In this document: positions 22,971 to 32,500 of the stretch, piece after piece | Numbering within the stretch: position 1 is the stretch's first letter | How the letters are laid out: each line of letters starts with the position of its first letter | Assembly (NCBI RefSeq): GCF_018555435.2 | Contig: NZ_JAFEJT020000008.1 | Span: 1 to 64,000, forward strand | Direction: 5' to 3' | DNA length: 64,000 nucleotides | Origin: Bifidobacterium amazonense | Lineage (GTDB): Bacteria > Actinomycetota > Actinomycetes > Actinomycetales > Bifidobacteriaceae | Program-made: the position numbers and the translations under genes | Notes under the pieces: generated by a model | Databases searched by the model: none | Told to the model about the DNA's origin: nothing | What the model saw: the letters and a program-made list of their open reading frames with translations, nothing else

Positions 22971-25124
22971 ATGACCCAGTACAGCAAGCCGCTGCCGCTG
23001 AAGAACGTCACCGTCACCGACCCGTTCTGGCATACCGAACAGGAGCTCGTGCGCACGGCCGTCATCCCGTTCCAGTGGAACGCGCTCAACGACAACGTGC
23101 CCGGCGCAGCCCCCAGCTACTGCATGCACAACTTCAAGGCCGCCGCCGCGCAGAACGCGCGCAAGGACACCGAAGGCAAGCAGTTCGTCCCGCCGGCCTA
23201 CACGTACCGCGGCTTCGAATCCAAGCCGGACGATCCGGCGCATCCGGATCCGGACAAGTTCTACGGCTTCGTCTTCCAGGACACCGACTTCTCCAAGTGG
23301 ATCGAGGCCGTCGGCTACAGCCTCACCCAGCACCCCGACGCCGAACTCGAGAAGACCGCCGACGCCGCGATCGACATCGTGTGCGCCGCCCAGCTCGACA
23401 ACGGCTACCTCGACACGTACTACATCCTCAACGGCATGGACCGCGCGTTCCACAACCTGCGCTGGCACCACGAACTGTACTGCCTCGGCCACCTCATCGA
23501 AGGCGCGATCGCGTACTACGAGGGCACCGGCAAGGACAAGCTGCTCAAGGCAGCCGAACGCTTCGCCGACTACGTGGGCGAGTATTTCGGTCCGAACCCC
23601 GGCCAGTGCAAGGGCTATCCGGGCCATGAGATCGCCGAGATGGCGCTCGCCCGCCTCGCTAGCCTGACCGGCGAGAAGAAGTACCTCGATCTCGCCAAGT
23701 TCTTCGTCGACGAGCGCGGCACCGAGCCGAACTACTTCCGTTACGAGGGCGAGCGCGACAAGCGCGACGGCTATTCCGACACCGACTGGTCGTTCGACTA
23801 CCCGTACGCGCAGGCCCACAAGCCGGTGCGCGAGCAGGACGAGGCGGTCGGCCACGCGGTGCGTGCCGGCTACCTGTACTCCGGCATGGCCGCCGTGGCC
23901 AAGCTGTCCGACGACCCGAGCCTGGCCAAGGCCTGCGAGACGCTGTGGCGCAATATTGTGGATAAGAAGCTGTACATCACCGGTGGTATTGGTGGCACGG
24001 TGCATGGCGAGGCGTTTTCGTACAACTATGATCTGCCGAATGATGCGGCGTATTCGGAGTCGTGCGCGGCGATCTCGTTGGCGTTCTTCGCGCGGCGCAT
24101 GCTGGAGCTGGCGCCGAGGGCCGAGTATGCGGATGTGATGGAGCTGGCCTTGTACAACACGACGCTGGCGGGCATGGCGTTGGATGGCAAGAGCTTCTTC
24201 TATGTGAACCCGCTCGAGGTGTATCCGGAGGCCTGTCATAAGGACAATCGCGTCTGGCATGTCAAGCCGGTGCGGCAGAAGTGGTTCGGCTGCGCGTGCT
24301 GCCCGCCGAACATCGCGCGCATCGTCGAGTCGGTGCAGGAGTATGCGTACACGGTGGCGGACGATGCGTCCACGCTGTTCGTGCACCTGTATATGGGCGG
24401 TGTGGCGAAGGCCGTGTTGAACGGCGCGGAGGTGACGTTGGACGTGACGGCGAACCTGCCGTGGCGGGGCGACGGCACGATGGCGGTGCGTCTGGACGCG
24501 CCGGCCGAGTTCGCGCTGGCGTTGCGTCTGCCGGGCTGGGCGGGTCGTGTGGACGCGGCCGCCGCGGCGGTCGTCGCGACCGGTGAGAAGGACGGTCGTG
24601 TGACGCGTGAGGTGCGTGACGGCTACCTGTATCTGTCGGGCGAGTGGCGTGACGGCGATGAGGTCGCGTTCGGTTTCGCGATGCCGGTGCGCATGCTCAA
24701 GGCGAATCCGATGGTGCGCGAGGATGTGGGCAAGGTAGCGTTCGTGCGCGGCCCGGTCACGTTCTGCGCGGAAGGCGCGGATAATGGCGACAACCTGCAT
24801 CTGCTGCATGCGGACGTGGACGCGATCCTCGGGGATCCGGACGCGGTCAGGGTCGTGCCGTTCGAGTTCCACGCGGGTGCCGAGGGCATCGACGAGCAGG
24901 GTCAGGGCGAGGTGGACCATGTGACCCGTGACATGGTCAGGCTCGAGGTGCCGGCGTGGCGCGAGCCGGTCCCGGCCGGCGCGTCGGCGGAGTCCCCGGC
25001 GTTCGCCCCGCTGTACGCGGAGTATCGGCCCGCGAAGCGCGAGCCGGTCACGGCGACCCTCATCCCGTACTTCGCGTGGGCCAACCGCGGCGAAAACGAA
25101 ATGACCGTCTTCCTCAACGACTGA
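22971..25124 (+). CDS. GH127 beta-L-arabinofuranosidase (HypBA1-like)
   Basis: The 717-residue protein matches the GH127 family founded by B. longum HypBA1, which releases beta-linked L-arabinofuranose from hydroxyproline-rich plant glycoproteins. Zn-binding and catalytic residues are in place: Glu363 and Cys365 in YSESCAAIS, and Cys443-Cys444 in WFGCACCPPN. By spacing these correspond to HypBA1 Glu338, Cys340, Cys417 (the nucleophile) and Cys418. Glu347 in HGEAF fits the acid/base Glu322. There is no signal peptide, so it acts in the cytoplasm on imported oligosaccharides. No transporter or other glycosidase is next to it. Codon choice changes abruptly near base 23950, from almost all C-ending codons to frequent GGT, GAT, ATT and TTG, and reverts near 24950. 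This suggests recombination within the gene. It is somewhat longer than HypBA1 (658 residues). Confidence 0.92.
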   Translation: MTQYSKPLPLKNVTVTDPFWHTEQELVRTAVIPFQWNALNDNVPGAAPSYCMHNFKAAAAQNARKDTEGKQFVPPAYTYRGFESKPDDPAHPDPDKFYGFVFQDTDFSKWIEAVGYSLTQHPDAELEKTADAAIDIVCAAQLDNGYLDTYYILNGMDRAFHNLRWHHELYCLGHLIEGAIAYYEGTGKDKLLKAAERFADYVGEYFGPNPGQCKGYPGHEIAEMALARLASLTGEKKYLDLAKFFVDERGTEPNYFRYEGERDKRDGYSDTDWSFDYPYAQAHKPVREQDEAVGHAVRAGYLYSGMAAVAKLSDDPSLAKACETLWRNIVDKKLYITGGIGGTVHGEAFSYNYDLPNDAAYSESCAAISLAFFARRMLELAPRAEYADVMELALYNTTLAGMALDGKSFFYVNPLEVYPEACHKDNRVWHVKPVRQKWFGCACCPPNIARIVESVQEYAYTVADDASTLFVHLYMGGVAKAVLNGAEVTLDVTANLPWRGDGTMAVRLDAPAEFALALRLPGWAGRVDAAAAAVVATGEKDGRVTREVRDGYLYLSGEWRDGDEVAFGFAMPVRMLKANPMVREDVGKVAFVRGPVTFCAEGADNGDNLHLLHADVDAILGDPDAVRVVPFEFHAGAEGIDEQGQGEVDHVTRDMVRLEVPAWREPVPAGASAESPAFAPLYAEYRPAKREPVTATLIPYFAWANRGENEMTVFLND

Positions 25125-25179
25125 CCCGTCATGCAACCCGTCCGATAAGAACCGACACGCCGAGGCCCGGTCCATACGG

Positions 25180-25228
25180 CCGCCGAGCGCGAGGCGAACG
25201 GCATGGTCCGTCGCCTCGCGCTCGGCGG
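25180..25228 (+). terminator. Strong hairpin after GH127 gene
   Basis: An 18-bp perfect stem, ccgccgagcgcgaggcga (25180-25197) and tcgcctcgcgctcggcgg (25211-25228), with a 13-base loop. There is no T run after it. U-less hairpins of this kind are common gene ends in high-GC bacteria, and this one separates GH127 from the adnA-like gene. Confidence 0.65.
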
Positions 25229-25277
25229 GGGACAATCATCGGAGGTGCGGGGCCACCACGACGGGCAGGCCGGACCC

Positions 25278-25283
25278 TAGTGT
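25278..25283 (+). promoter_or_regulatory. -10 box for leaderless adnA-like transcript
   Basis: TAGTGT is followed by exactly seven bases and then ATG 25291. There is no ribosome-binding site. A TANNNT box seven bases before ATG is the standard leaderless arrangement in actinobacteria. No clear -35 hexamer is seen. Confidence 0.55.
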
Positions 25284-25290
25284 GGAACCC

Positions 25291-28200
25291 ATGAACGGGA
25301 ACATGACGGCTCCACGCTACGAACTCATCGGCCTGCCCGCCTACGGGGACGCCGAACGCGACCGCAAGGGCGGCGATGCGGATATCGACGCCATCGCACC
25401 GGACTCCGCGCTGGACGACGCCCTGCACGGCGACCGGCCGCTGCTGGTCGCCGGCCCGCCGTGCAGCGGCAAAACCACGTTCGCGCTCGACGCGTTGCGC
25501 CGCGGCATCGACGCCTTCGGCGGGGAGACGGTCCGGATGGCCGTATCCGGCCGGCAGAACGCGGACCTGCTCGCCGATCGGATCATCCGGGACACCGGTC
25601 CCATGGCGCAGGCCCGGCCGGTCACCACGCTGTCCGCCATCGCCTTCCGACTGATCGCCGCGATCCGCTCCCGGCTCGAACTGCCGCAGCCGAAGCTGCT
25701 CAACGGCGCGGAACAGGACGCCCTGCTGCGCACCGTCGTCGACAAACACGTCGGCCATGTGCGCGCCGGCGAGCCATGCCCGACCTGCGCGCTGCTGCGC
25801 GAATACTTCGCCGTCGACGACTGGTCCGGCGTCATGACCGGGGACGACGGCGACGCCGCACGCGGCACGGCCGACGATCCGGACGCCATCGGCGGCGGAT
25901 TCGCCCGCGGCGTCAACACCGAATTCGTCAAGCAGCTGCGCGACATGCTCTCCCGCATGAACGAGCTCGGCGTATCGCAGACCGGCGAGACCGCGGCGCT
26001 CGGCGCACTGTCCGCATGGTCGCCGCGCACGGAGCGCCTGCACGTCCAATGGCGGCTCGCCTTCGCGCTGCGCCGCGAATACGCGGCTGCGATCGGCGCG
26101 GCATATCCGGGAGAATACCGTCTCGACTCCTCGCGGCTGCTGGCCGAAGGCGTCAACGCGGTGCGTGACGCCGAGCCGTCCGAACTGCCGAAACTGGTCG
26201 TCGTCGACGACTGCCAGGACCTCACCCTCGCCGGATTCGCGTTCCTCGAAGCCCTGCACGCAAGGGACGTGCGGCTGGTCCTGACCGGCAACCCGGACGA
26301 ATCGGTGCAGACGTTCCGCGGCTCCTACCCGGAATACCTGTTCGCCCAGCTGCATGAACGCATGCACGCGACCGTGCTGCGCATCCGACGGATCCTTCCG
26401 ACGGGCGCGGATCCGAAACCCGCCCACTGCGAGACCGGAGCCGGAACGGACGGGAGCCGCCGGGGACCGGTCGGCCGTTCGTTCCGCGATCTCGTCGCCT
26501 CGCGCGTCTCGCTGTCCATCGCCTCCCCGCAGGACGAGCCGCTGCCGTTGCCGCAACGTCCCGGCAAACTGCCGCAACTGCCCGGCAGCCTGCCGATCAC
26601 GGCCGTCGACGACAGGGGACTGGTCTCGGACGGCAGCCTCGCCACCGCGCTGTACCGCAGCGCCGGCGACGAGGTCGAGGACGTGGTCTGGCAGATCAAA
26701 ACCGCACGCCTGGCCGAACACCGCGACTGGAACGACATGGCCGTCATCGCGCATGACAACGCCACCGTGCGCCGGCTCGGCGAACGGCTGCGCCGCGACG
26801 GCGTGCCCGTGCGCTACTCATCCGTCACCCGTCCGCTGAAGGACGAGCCGTTCGTGCAGGGCCTCTTCGCGCTGCTCGAACTGGCACGGCTGCGCGAGAC
26901 GACGCCCGACCGGCTGAACATGAGCCTTGCGGCCGCCGCCGTATACGTGCGCTCCCGCGTCGTCACGCTGATGAACTGTCCGCTGATCAGCGTGGGCGGC
27001 GGCAACGACCATGAGGGGCATCCGGCGAAACTATCCGTCGCCGAAGCCGCGATGGGCGCATTCGCCGCACTGGCCGACGTGCTGCCGGACCGGACGGAGG
27101 ATTCGCCGGAGCCGGATCATACGGCCGATACGACGGACGCCGGAGACGCGGAACGCTCGCTGAACGGGCTGATCCGCGCATGGCGGGCCATGCGGGACAC
27201 GGTCCTGCAAGCCCGCGCCTCGGACCGCGTCAGCACCGACGACGCGCTGGTGGACGCCGAAGCCGCGGCCGGCGACGATCTGCAGTTCGGCATCGAGGCG
27301 CTCTACCTGCTGCTCGAATTCGGCGACACGGACGCCGTGACCGCGGCCGTGCGCGCCGCATGCGGCAAGGACCCCCACGCCGCCGCGTTCGAGCGCCTGT
27401 GGTCGCTGGTCGGAACCGTGGCCGCGGGGCTGCGCGACCTGACATCGAAGGAACCGCAATACGCGCTGGCCCTGGCATGGGACTCCTGCGGCGTGGCCCG
27501 ACGCTGGCAGCGCGAGGCGCTCAACAACACCGATGCCGGCCGCGCCGCCAACGACCGGCTCGACACGGCGATGCGACTGTTCGACTACGCCTCGGGATCG
27601 GCCTCGGCCAAGGACCTGACCGGATTCATCGCCCAGGTGCGCGGCATGCGCATCGAAGCCGACTCGCTGGCGAAAACCGCACCCGTCGACCAGGCCGTCA
27701 CGCTGACCACGCCGGCAGGATCCGCCGGCGCGCACTGGCCGCTGGTCTGGATCCCCGCCATGCAGCAGGGGGTATGGCCCAACCTCGCGGCACGCAACAC
27801 CATGTTCGGCGGAGAGGACCTCGCCGACGTCATGCTCACCGGCACACTCGCCGACACCGAACACGCCCACGGCGGCGACCCCCGGCTGGCGTCCGTGCTG
27901 GCCGGCGAGCAGAAAAGCCTGCTCGTCGCGCTCACCCGGGCCGACGAACGCGTCACGATCAGCGCCGTCGCCAACGACGATCTGAGCCCTTCCGACTTCC
28001 TGTACGTCTATCTGCCGGAACGGTTCGACCGTACGACGCCGCAATCGCGGCTGCCATACATGAACGTCGGCCAGGGCGACCTGTATTCCGGACTCGACAT
28101 GACCACGCGCGGGCTCGTCGCCGCGGCGCGCGTGGCGCTCGCCGTCGAACCGGACGGCTCCCCGGCCGGCGACGACGCGATCGCCGCGCTGCGGCTGCTC

Positions 28201-29526
28201 GCAGGCAGCGGCGTTCCCGAAGCCGACCCCGCCAACTGGCCATTCGTCGCGGATAGGATCAGCAGTGCGGCCGCGGCAGGCGACGGGTCCCCCGCAACGC
28301 ACGCGCACGATGACGGCGCCATGACGGTCACGCTCTCGCCGTCCGCCGTGGACGGCATCTGGGCCTGCCCGGTGTGCTGGCTGATGGAGAACCGCTTCGC
28401 CGGGCCGCGTGCCGGCAGCACATCCACCTCGTTCGGCTCGCTCATCCACGAGGTCGCCCGACAGGCCAGCGCCGCGGGACTCGACCTGCCGGACGCCTAC
28501 GCGTCCCAGCCGGCCGAATCCCGTATGGAGCGGGTGCGCGACGACATGATGGATCTCTACCGGTCGCTCAGAACGGACCCGGCCGTCATCGCCCGTCCGG
28601 AGGACCGGTACGACGCCGCCCGCAAGGACGCCACCGCCGAAGCCGTGTTCGGGCGGATCGCCAGCTATTTCGTCTCGTCGAACGACGCCGGATACCCGGT
28701 CGGCAACACGGCGAACTTCACCGTCGGCACGCTCGAATCGGCCGAATGCGAACGCTCATTCGCGGCGCTGTTCGACCTTGCCGACATCGCGGCCGCCTAC
28801 AACGCGATGGAAGACGTCGATCCGGTCGATCCGGTCGAGCTGGCCGCCATCATGGGGACACTGGTCGGCGGATGGCCGGAGGCGATGAGCGAGGGGCTCA
28901 CGGTGCGCCTGACCGGGCGCATGGACCGGATGGAGCACCGCATCATGCCGGACGGCTCTCGCCGTGTGCGGCTCATCGACTACAAGACCGGCGCCGTGCC
29001 CTCCACGCAGGCCGTGTTCAACGACCTGCAGCTCGTGTGCTACCAGCTGGGCCTCGCCTTCCCCGAAGGCGGGCAACGCGGGGGAGAGGCGTTGCGGGCC
29101 ATGCCGCGCATCGCGCAAAGCTGCCTGTTCCACGTCTCCGCCAATGCCGCGCCCGCGCAAAGCTACGGTCAGGAAAGCCTGTACCAGCCGGCGCTGTTCC
29201 ACGACGGCCGGCTCAACGACACGCCATTCACGCCGCGATACTTCTACAAGGATCCGGCGAAGCTGGCCGACGTGCCCGAGCTGCCCGCGGATCCGCCGCA
29301 GGGCGTGGACGCCCGCACCTGGGAGCGTTTCCTCGCCCTGCGCGGCACGCAGGCGGTATGGGCGCTGACCATGATCGCCCGCGTCTTCTACGCGGCGGCC
29401 GCCAGCCGCAGCGAGCATCTGACCGTCCATCCGCAGGCCGCGCATATGAGGTTCTGCCGCATGAAGGCGGCATGCCCGGCATGCGCGGGCCGTATCGACA
29501 CCATCTTCGAAACGAGGCAGGCATGA
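25291..29526 (+). CDS. adnA: AdnA-like helicase/nuclease (UvrD/RecB-type with PD-(D/E)XK domain)
   Basis: The 1411-residue protein has an N-terminal UvrD-like ATPase (Walker A GPPCSGKT, degenerate Walker B VVVDDCQD in place of DExQD) and a C-terminal PD-(D/E)XK nuclease with TGRMDR and LIDYKTG. Cysteines in WACPVCW and in FCRMKAACPAC flank the nuclease and could ligate an iron-sulfur cluster as in AddB/AdnA. AdnA and AdnB form the actinobacterial motor-nuclease that resects double-strand breaks for RecA-dependent repair. The second gene overlaps by ATGA. I chose ATG 25291 because TAGTGT lies seven bases upstream; GTG 25282 is an alternative. It could also be called an ATP-dependent DNA helicase of the UvrD/REP family. 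Confidence 0.85.
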   Translation: MNGNMTAPRYELIGLPAYGDAERDRKGGDADIDAIAPDSALDDALHGDRPLLVAGPPCSGKTTFALDALRRGIDAFGGETVRMAVSGRQNADLLADRIIRDTGPMAQARPVTTLSAIAFRLIAAIRSRLELPQPKLLNGAEQDALLRTVVDKHVGHVRAGEPCPTCALLREYFAVDDWSGVMTGDDGDAARGTADDPDAIGGGFARGVNTEFVKQLRDMLSRMNELGVSQTGETAALGALSAWSPRTERLHVQWRLAFALRREYAAAIGAAYPGEYRLDSSRLLAEGVNAVRDAEPSELPKLVVVDDCQDLTLAGFAFLEALHARDVRLVLTGNPDESVQTFRGSYPEYLFAQLHERMHATVLRIRRILPTGADPKPAHCETGAGTDGSRRGPVGRSFRDLVASRVSLSIASPQDEPLPLPQRPGKLPQLPGSLPITAVDDRGLVSDGSLATALYRSAGDEVEDVVWQIKTARLAEHRDWNDMAVIAHDNATVRRLGERLRRDGVPVRYSSVTRPLKDEPFVQGLFALLELARLRETTPDRLNMSLAAAAVYVRSRVVTLMNCPLISVGGGNDHEGHPAKLSVAEAAMGAFAALADVLPDRTEDSPEPDHTADTTDAGDAERSLNGLIRAWRAMRDTVLQARASDRVSTDDALVDAEAAAGDDLQFGIEALYLLLEFGDTDAVTAAVRAACGKDPHAAAFERLWSLVGTVAAGLRDLTSKEPQYALALAWDSCGVARRWQREALNNTDAGRAANDRLDTAMRLFDYASGSASAKDLTGFIAQVRGMRIEADSLAKTAPVDQAVTLTTPAGSAGAHWPLVWIPAMQQGVWPNLAARNTMFGGEDLADVMLTGTLADTEHAHGGDPRLASVLAGEQKSLLVALTRADERVTISAVANDDLSPSDFLYVYLPERFDRTTPQSRLPYMNVGQGDLYSGLDMTTRGLVAAARVALAVEPDGSPAGDDAIAALRLLAGSGVPEADPANWPFVADRISSAAAAGDGSPATHAHDDGAMTVTLSPSAVDGIWACPVCWLMENRFAGPRAGSTSTSFGSLIHEVARQASAAGLDLPDAYASQPAESRMERVRDDMMDLYRSLRTDPAVIARPEDRYDAARKDATAEAVFGRIASYFVSSNDAGYPVGNTANFTVGTLESAECERSFAALFDLADIAAAYNAMEDVDPVDPVELAAIMGTLVGGWPEAMSEGLTVRLTGRMDRMEHRIMPDGSRRVRLIDYKTGAVPSTQAVFNDLQLVCYQLGLAFPEGGQRGGEALRAMPRIAQSCLFHVSANAAPAQSYGQESLYQPALFHDGRLNDTPFTPRYFYKDPAKLADVPELPADPPQGVDARTWERFLALRGTQAVWALTMIARVFYAAAASRSEHLTVHPQAAHMRFCRMKAACPACAGRIDTIFETRQA

Positions 29527-32500
29527 GCGAGACCACGTTCACCGACAGTCCCGAACAGGCCGAGGTCATCTCGGCCCCCACCGACGCCGACGTGCTCGTC
29601 GTCGCGGGCGCGGGCAGCGGCAAGACCTACACCATGACCCGTCGCATCATCGGCCTGATCGAACGGGGCGTGAGACCGGAACGCATCCTCGGACTCACCT
29701 TCACACGCAAGGCCGCCAGCGAACTGCTCAACCGCGTCTCGGCCGCCGTGGCCGGCACGGACGCGGATGGCCGCGGCGCGTTCCTCAAACCGGAGGTGTC
29801 CACCTACGATGCGTTCTTCCAATCGATCGTGTGCCAATACGGCCTGCTGGTCGGCTTCGACCAGAACACGCAGCCATTGAGCGAGGCCGGCGCGATCCAG
29901 CTCGCCTCCACCGTGGCGGGGCGCCACACCGACCTGCTGCTCGCCGACGACTGGGGGTCGTTCAACGCCGTGGTCGGCAAGATGCTCGACCTGTCGCATG
30001 CGATCGGCAACGCGATGATCGGCGGGGGGACCGCAAGCGTCGACGAGGCGATCGGGCGCATCCGCGCATGGGACGCCGGATTCGTCCGCCGGCTCGACGA
30101 GGCGATCGGGAACGCGCCGGTGCCGGACGAGGAGCCGAAACCCAAGGCGCCGCGCCGGGCCAAAAAGGACACCGACGCGCAGTATGCGGCCAAGCGGGAC
30201 GACTACCGCGCCCGGCTGCACGAGCTGTGCGTGTGGCGCTGCGCCGCATTGCGGGACACGGCTCGCCGCCGCGACACGCTGCTCACGCTGGTCGAGGAGT
30301 ACGAGCGCGAGAAACGACGCCAGAACATGGCGGAATTCAGCGACTTCACCGTGGCCGCCTACCAGCTCGTCTCCCGGTTCCCCTCGATCGGCGAACGGTA
30401 CCGCCGGCGGTACACGCATGTGCTCCTCGACGAGTACCAGGACACGTCCACCACGCAGGCCATGCTGCTCGCCGCGCTGTTCCATGCCCAAGACGGCGGA
30501 CGTTCCTCGGTGAACGCGGTCGGCGACCCCTTCCAGTCGATCTACGCATGGCGAGGCGCCAGCCCCGGCGCGTTCCGCATGTTCCAGCATGATTTCGCCA
30601 TGGGAGAAGCCGCCCGGCCGTATCCGCTGAGCGTGACCCGCCGCAATTCGCGCATCGTGCTCGAGGCGGCCAACAACCTGACCGCGCCGCTGCGCATCCC
30701 GCCGCGCCGCGCCGGCAGCTCGCTCATGCGCGAAGTGGACGTCGCGCCGCTCTCCGCCATGGACGACGCGCCCGCGGGCACGGTCGGCGTGCTCGGCCTG
30801 ACCACGTTCGGACAGGAGATCGACGCGGTGGCACGGTTCGCCAAGCGGGCGATCGCCCGGTACGGGCACGATGCCGGCAAGCCGGCGCCAGCGGACGGCA
30901 AACCGCATGTGGCGGTGCTCTTCCGGGCCAAAACCCACATGGCCGAATTCGCGCAGGGACTCGAACGCGCCGGGCTGACCACGCTGGTCGTCGGCTATTC
31001 GGCGTTGCTGGAACGCCCCGACGTGCGCGACCTGCTCGCCCTGCTCCACGCGGCGGCCGACCATACCGACACGAACGCGCTGATGCGGCTGCTCGCCACG
31101 CCCCGCTACGGGCTGGAGGCCGACGACCTGGCCGTGCTGGCACGGCTGGCCGAACGATTGGACACGCAGGCGCGCTACCGGTCTCTGGTCGAGGCCGGAC
31201 TTGCCGAGGACGGGTTGGACGACGGCGACGACGCATTCCCCACGACGGACGCCTCCGTATCCGCCCGCGTCGCCGAGGCGGTCCGCGCATACCGCGACCG
31301 CGTGCCGCACGCCGTCTTCCTCGCCGACCTGCTCGGACGCGGCGATCTGGCCCGACTGGCCGACGGCGAGCCGCGGCTCGGCGAACGGGCGAAGGCCGCG
31401 ATCGTGCGCGCCGGCACCGCGCTGCGCACCGTACAGGCCGCGGCGAACCATCCGCTGACGGAGGTGATCGAAACCGCCGTGCGTGCGCTGGAACTCGACA
31501 TCGACATGATCGTGGCACAGGCCGTCGCGCACCCGGACCGTCCCGTGGACCCGGCCGCGGCCCGCACCGGCGTGGACGCGATCGTCGCGCTCGTGGACAC
31601 GTACACGCGCGAAATCGTGGAAGGAGGCACGCCGAACCTGCGCGGCTTCATGGCATGGACGGACTCGCTGGCCTCCATCGAGGAGGAGACCGCGGCCACG
31701 CCGGACACCCCGGCCGACGTGGTGCTCATGACCATCCACCAGTCCAAGGGGCTCGAATGGGATGCCGTCGCCGTGGCCGGCATGGCCGCCGGCACGTTCC
31801 CCAGCGTCAAGGGACGGCTGCGCATCACCCCCGACGAGGATCATGCCGGCGGCATGGACTCCGGTTCATGGACCCCGCCCGAATACCGGACCACGGTGGC
31901 GACATGGCTCGACGATCCGGCCGCGGTGCCCGTGCCCGTGCGCGTCGACGCCGGCATCCTGCCGCGCTTCCCCCATGACGCCGAACCCGGGGCCGATCCA
32001 CAGGACTCGCTCGCCATGCTCGACGACGTCGAAGTGGTCGACGACGAGATCTACGGCGACCTGCGCGGCAAGGACATCGGCGACGACATGGACGCGGTCG
32101 ACTCTGACGGCTGGTATCTGACCCAGGCCGAGGAATACGGCCGCCGGCTGCTCGCCGACGAACGCCGCCTCGCCTATGTGGCGCTCACCCGGGCCCGCCA
32201 CGACGCACTGCTGACATACAGCCGCTACCCGAGCGCCGACCGCGACCCGCGACCGACGCTGGAACGTCCCGGCCGCAGGCCGAACGAGTCCAAGCCGTCC
32301 GTGTTCTGGACCGAAGTGCGCGACTCGCTGTGCCATCACGCCGACCTGACGGCGGTCGGGGAGGGGAAAGGGAGCGAGCCGGCATCGGCCGTCGCGGCAT
32401 CGTCCACGCCGTCGCTCGACGACATCGGCGCGGAACGTCCGGACGGGTTCTTCGTCGGCGAGCAGGCCGCCGACTACGAGCGCGCCGTGGTCGAGGAGGC

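Noticed and set aside
22800-25235. An 811-codon minus-strand frame opposite the GH127 gene
   Set aside because: It is the antisense shadow of a codon-biased gene. The plus strand holds all GH127 catalytic residues.
28374-29522. Upstream extension of the adnB frame
   Set aside because: The segment is Arg-rich out-of-frame sequence of adnA. ATG 29523 has the ATGA overlap and begins the UvrD fold.
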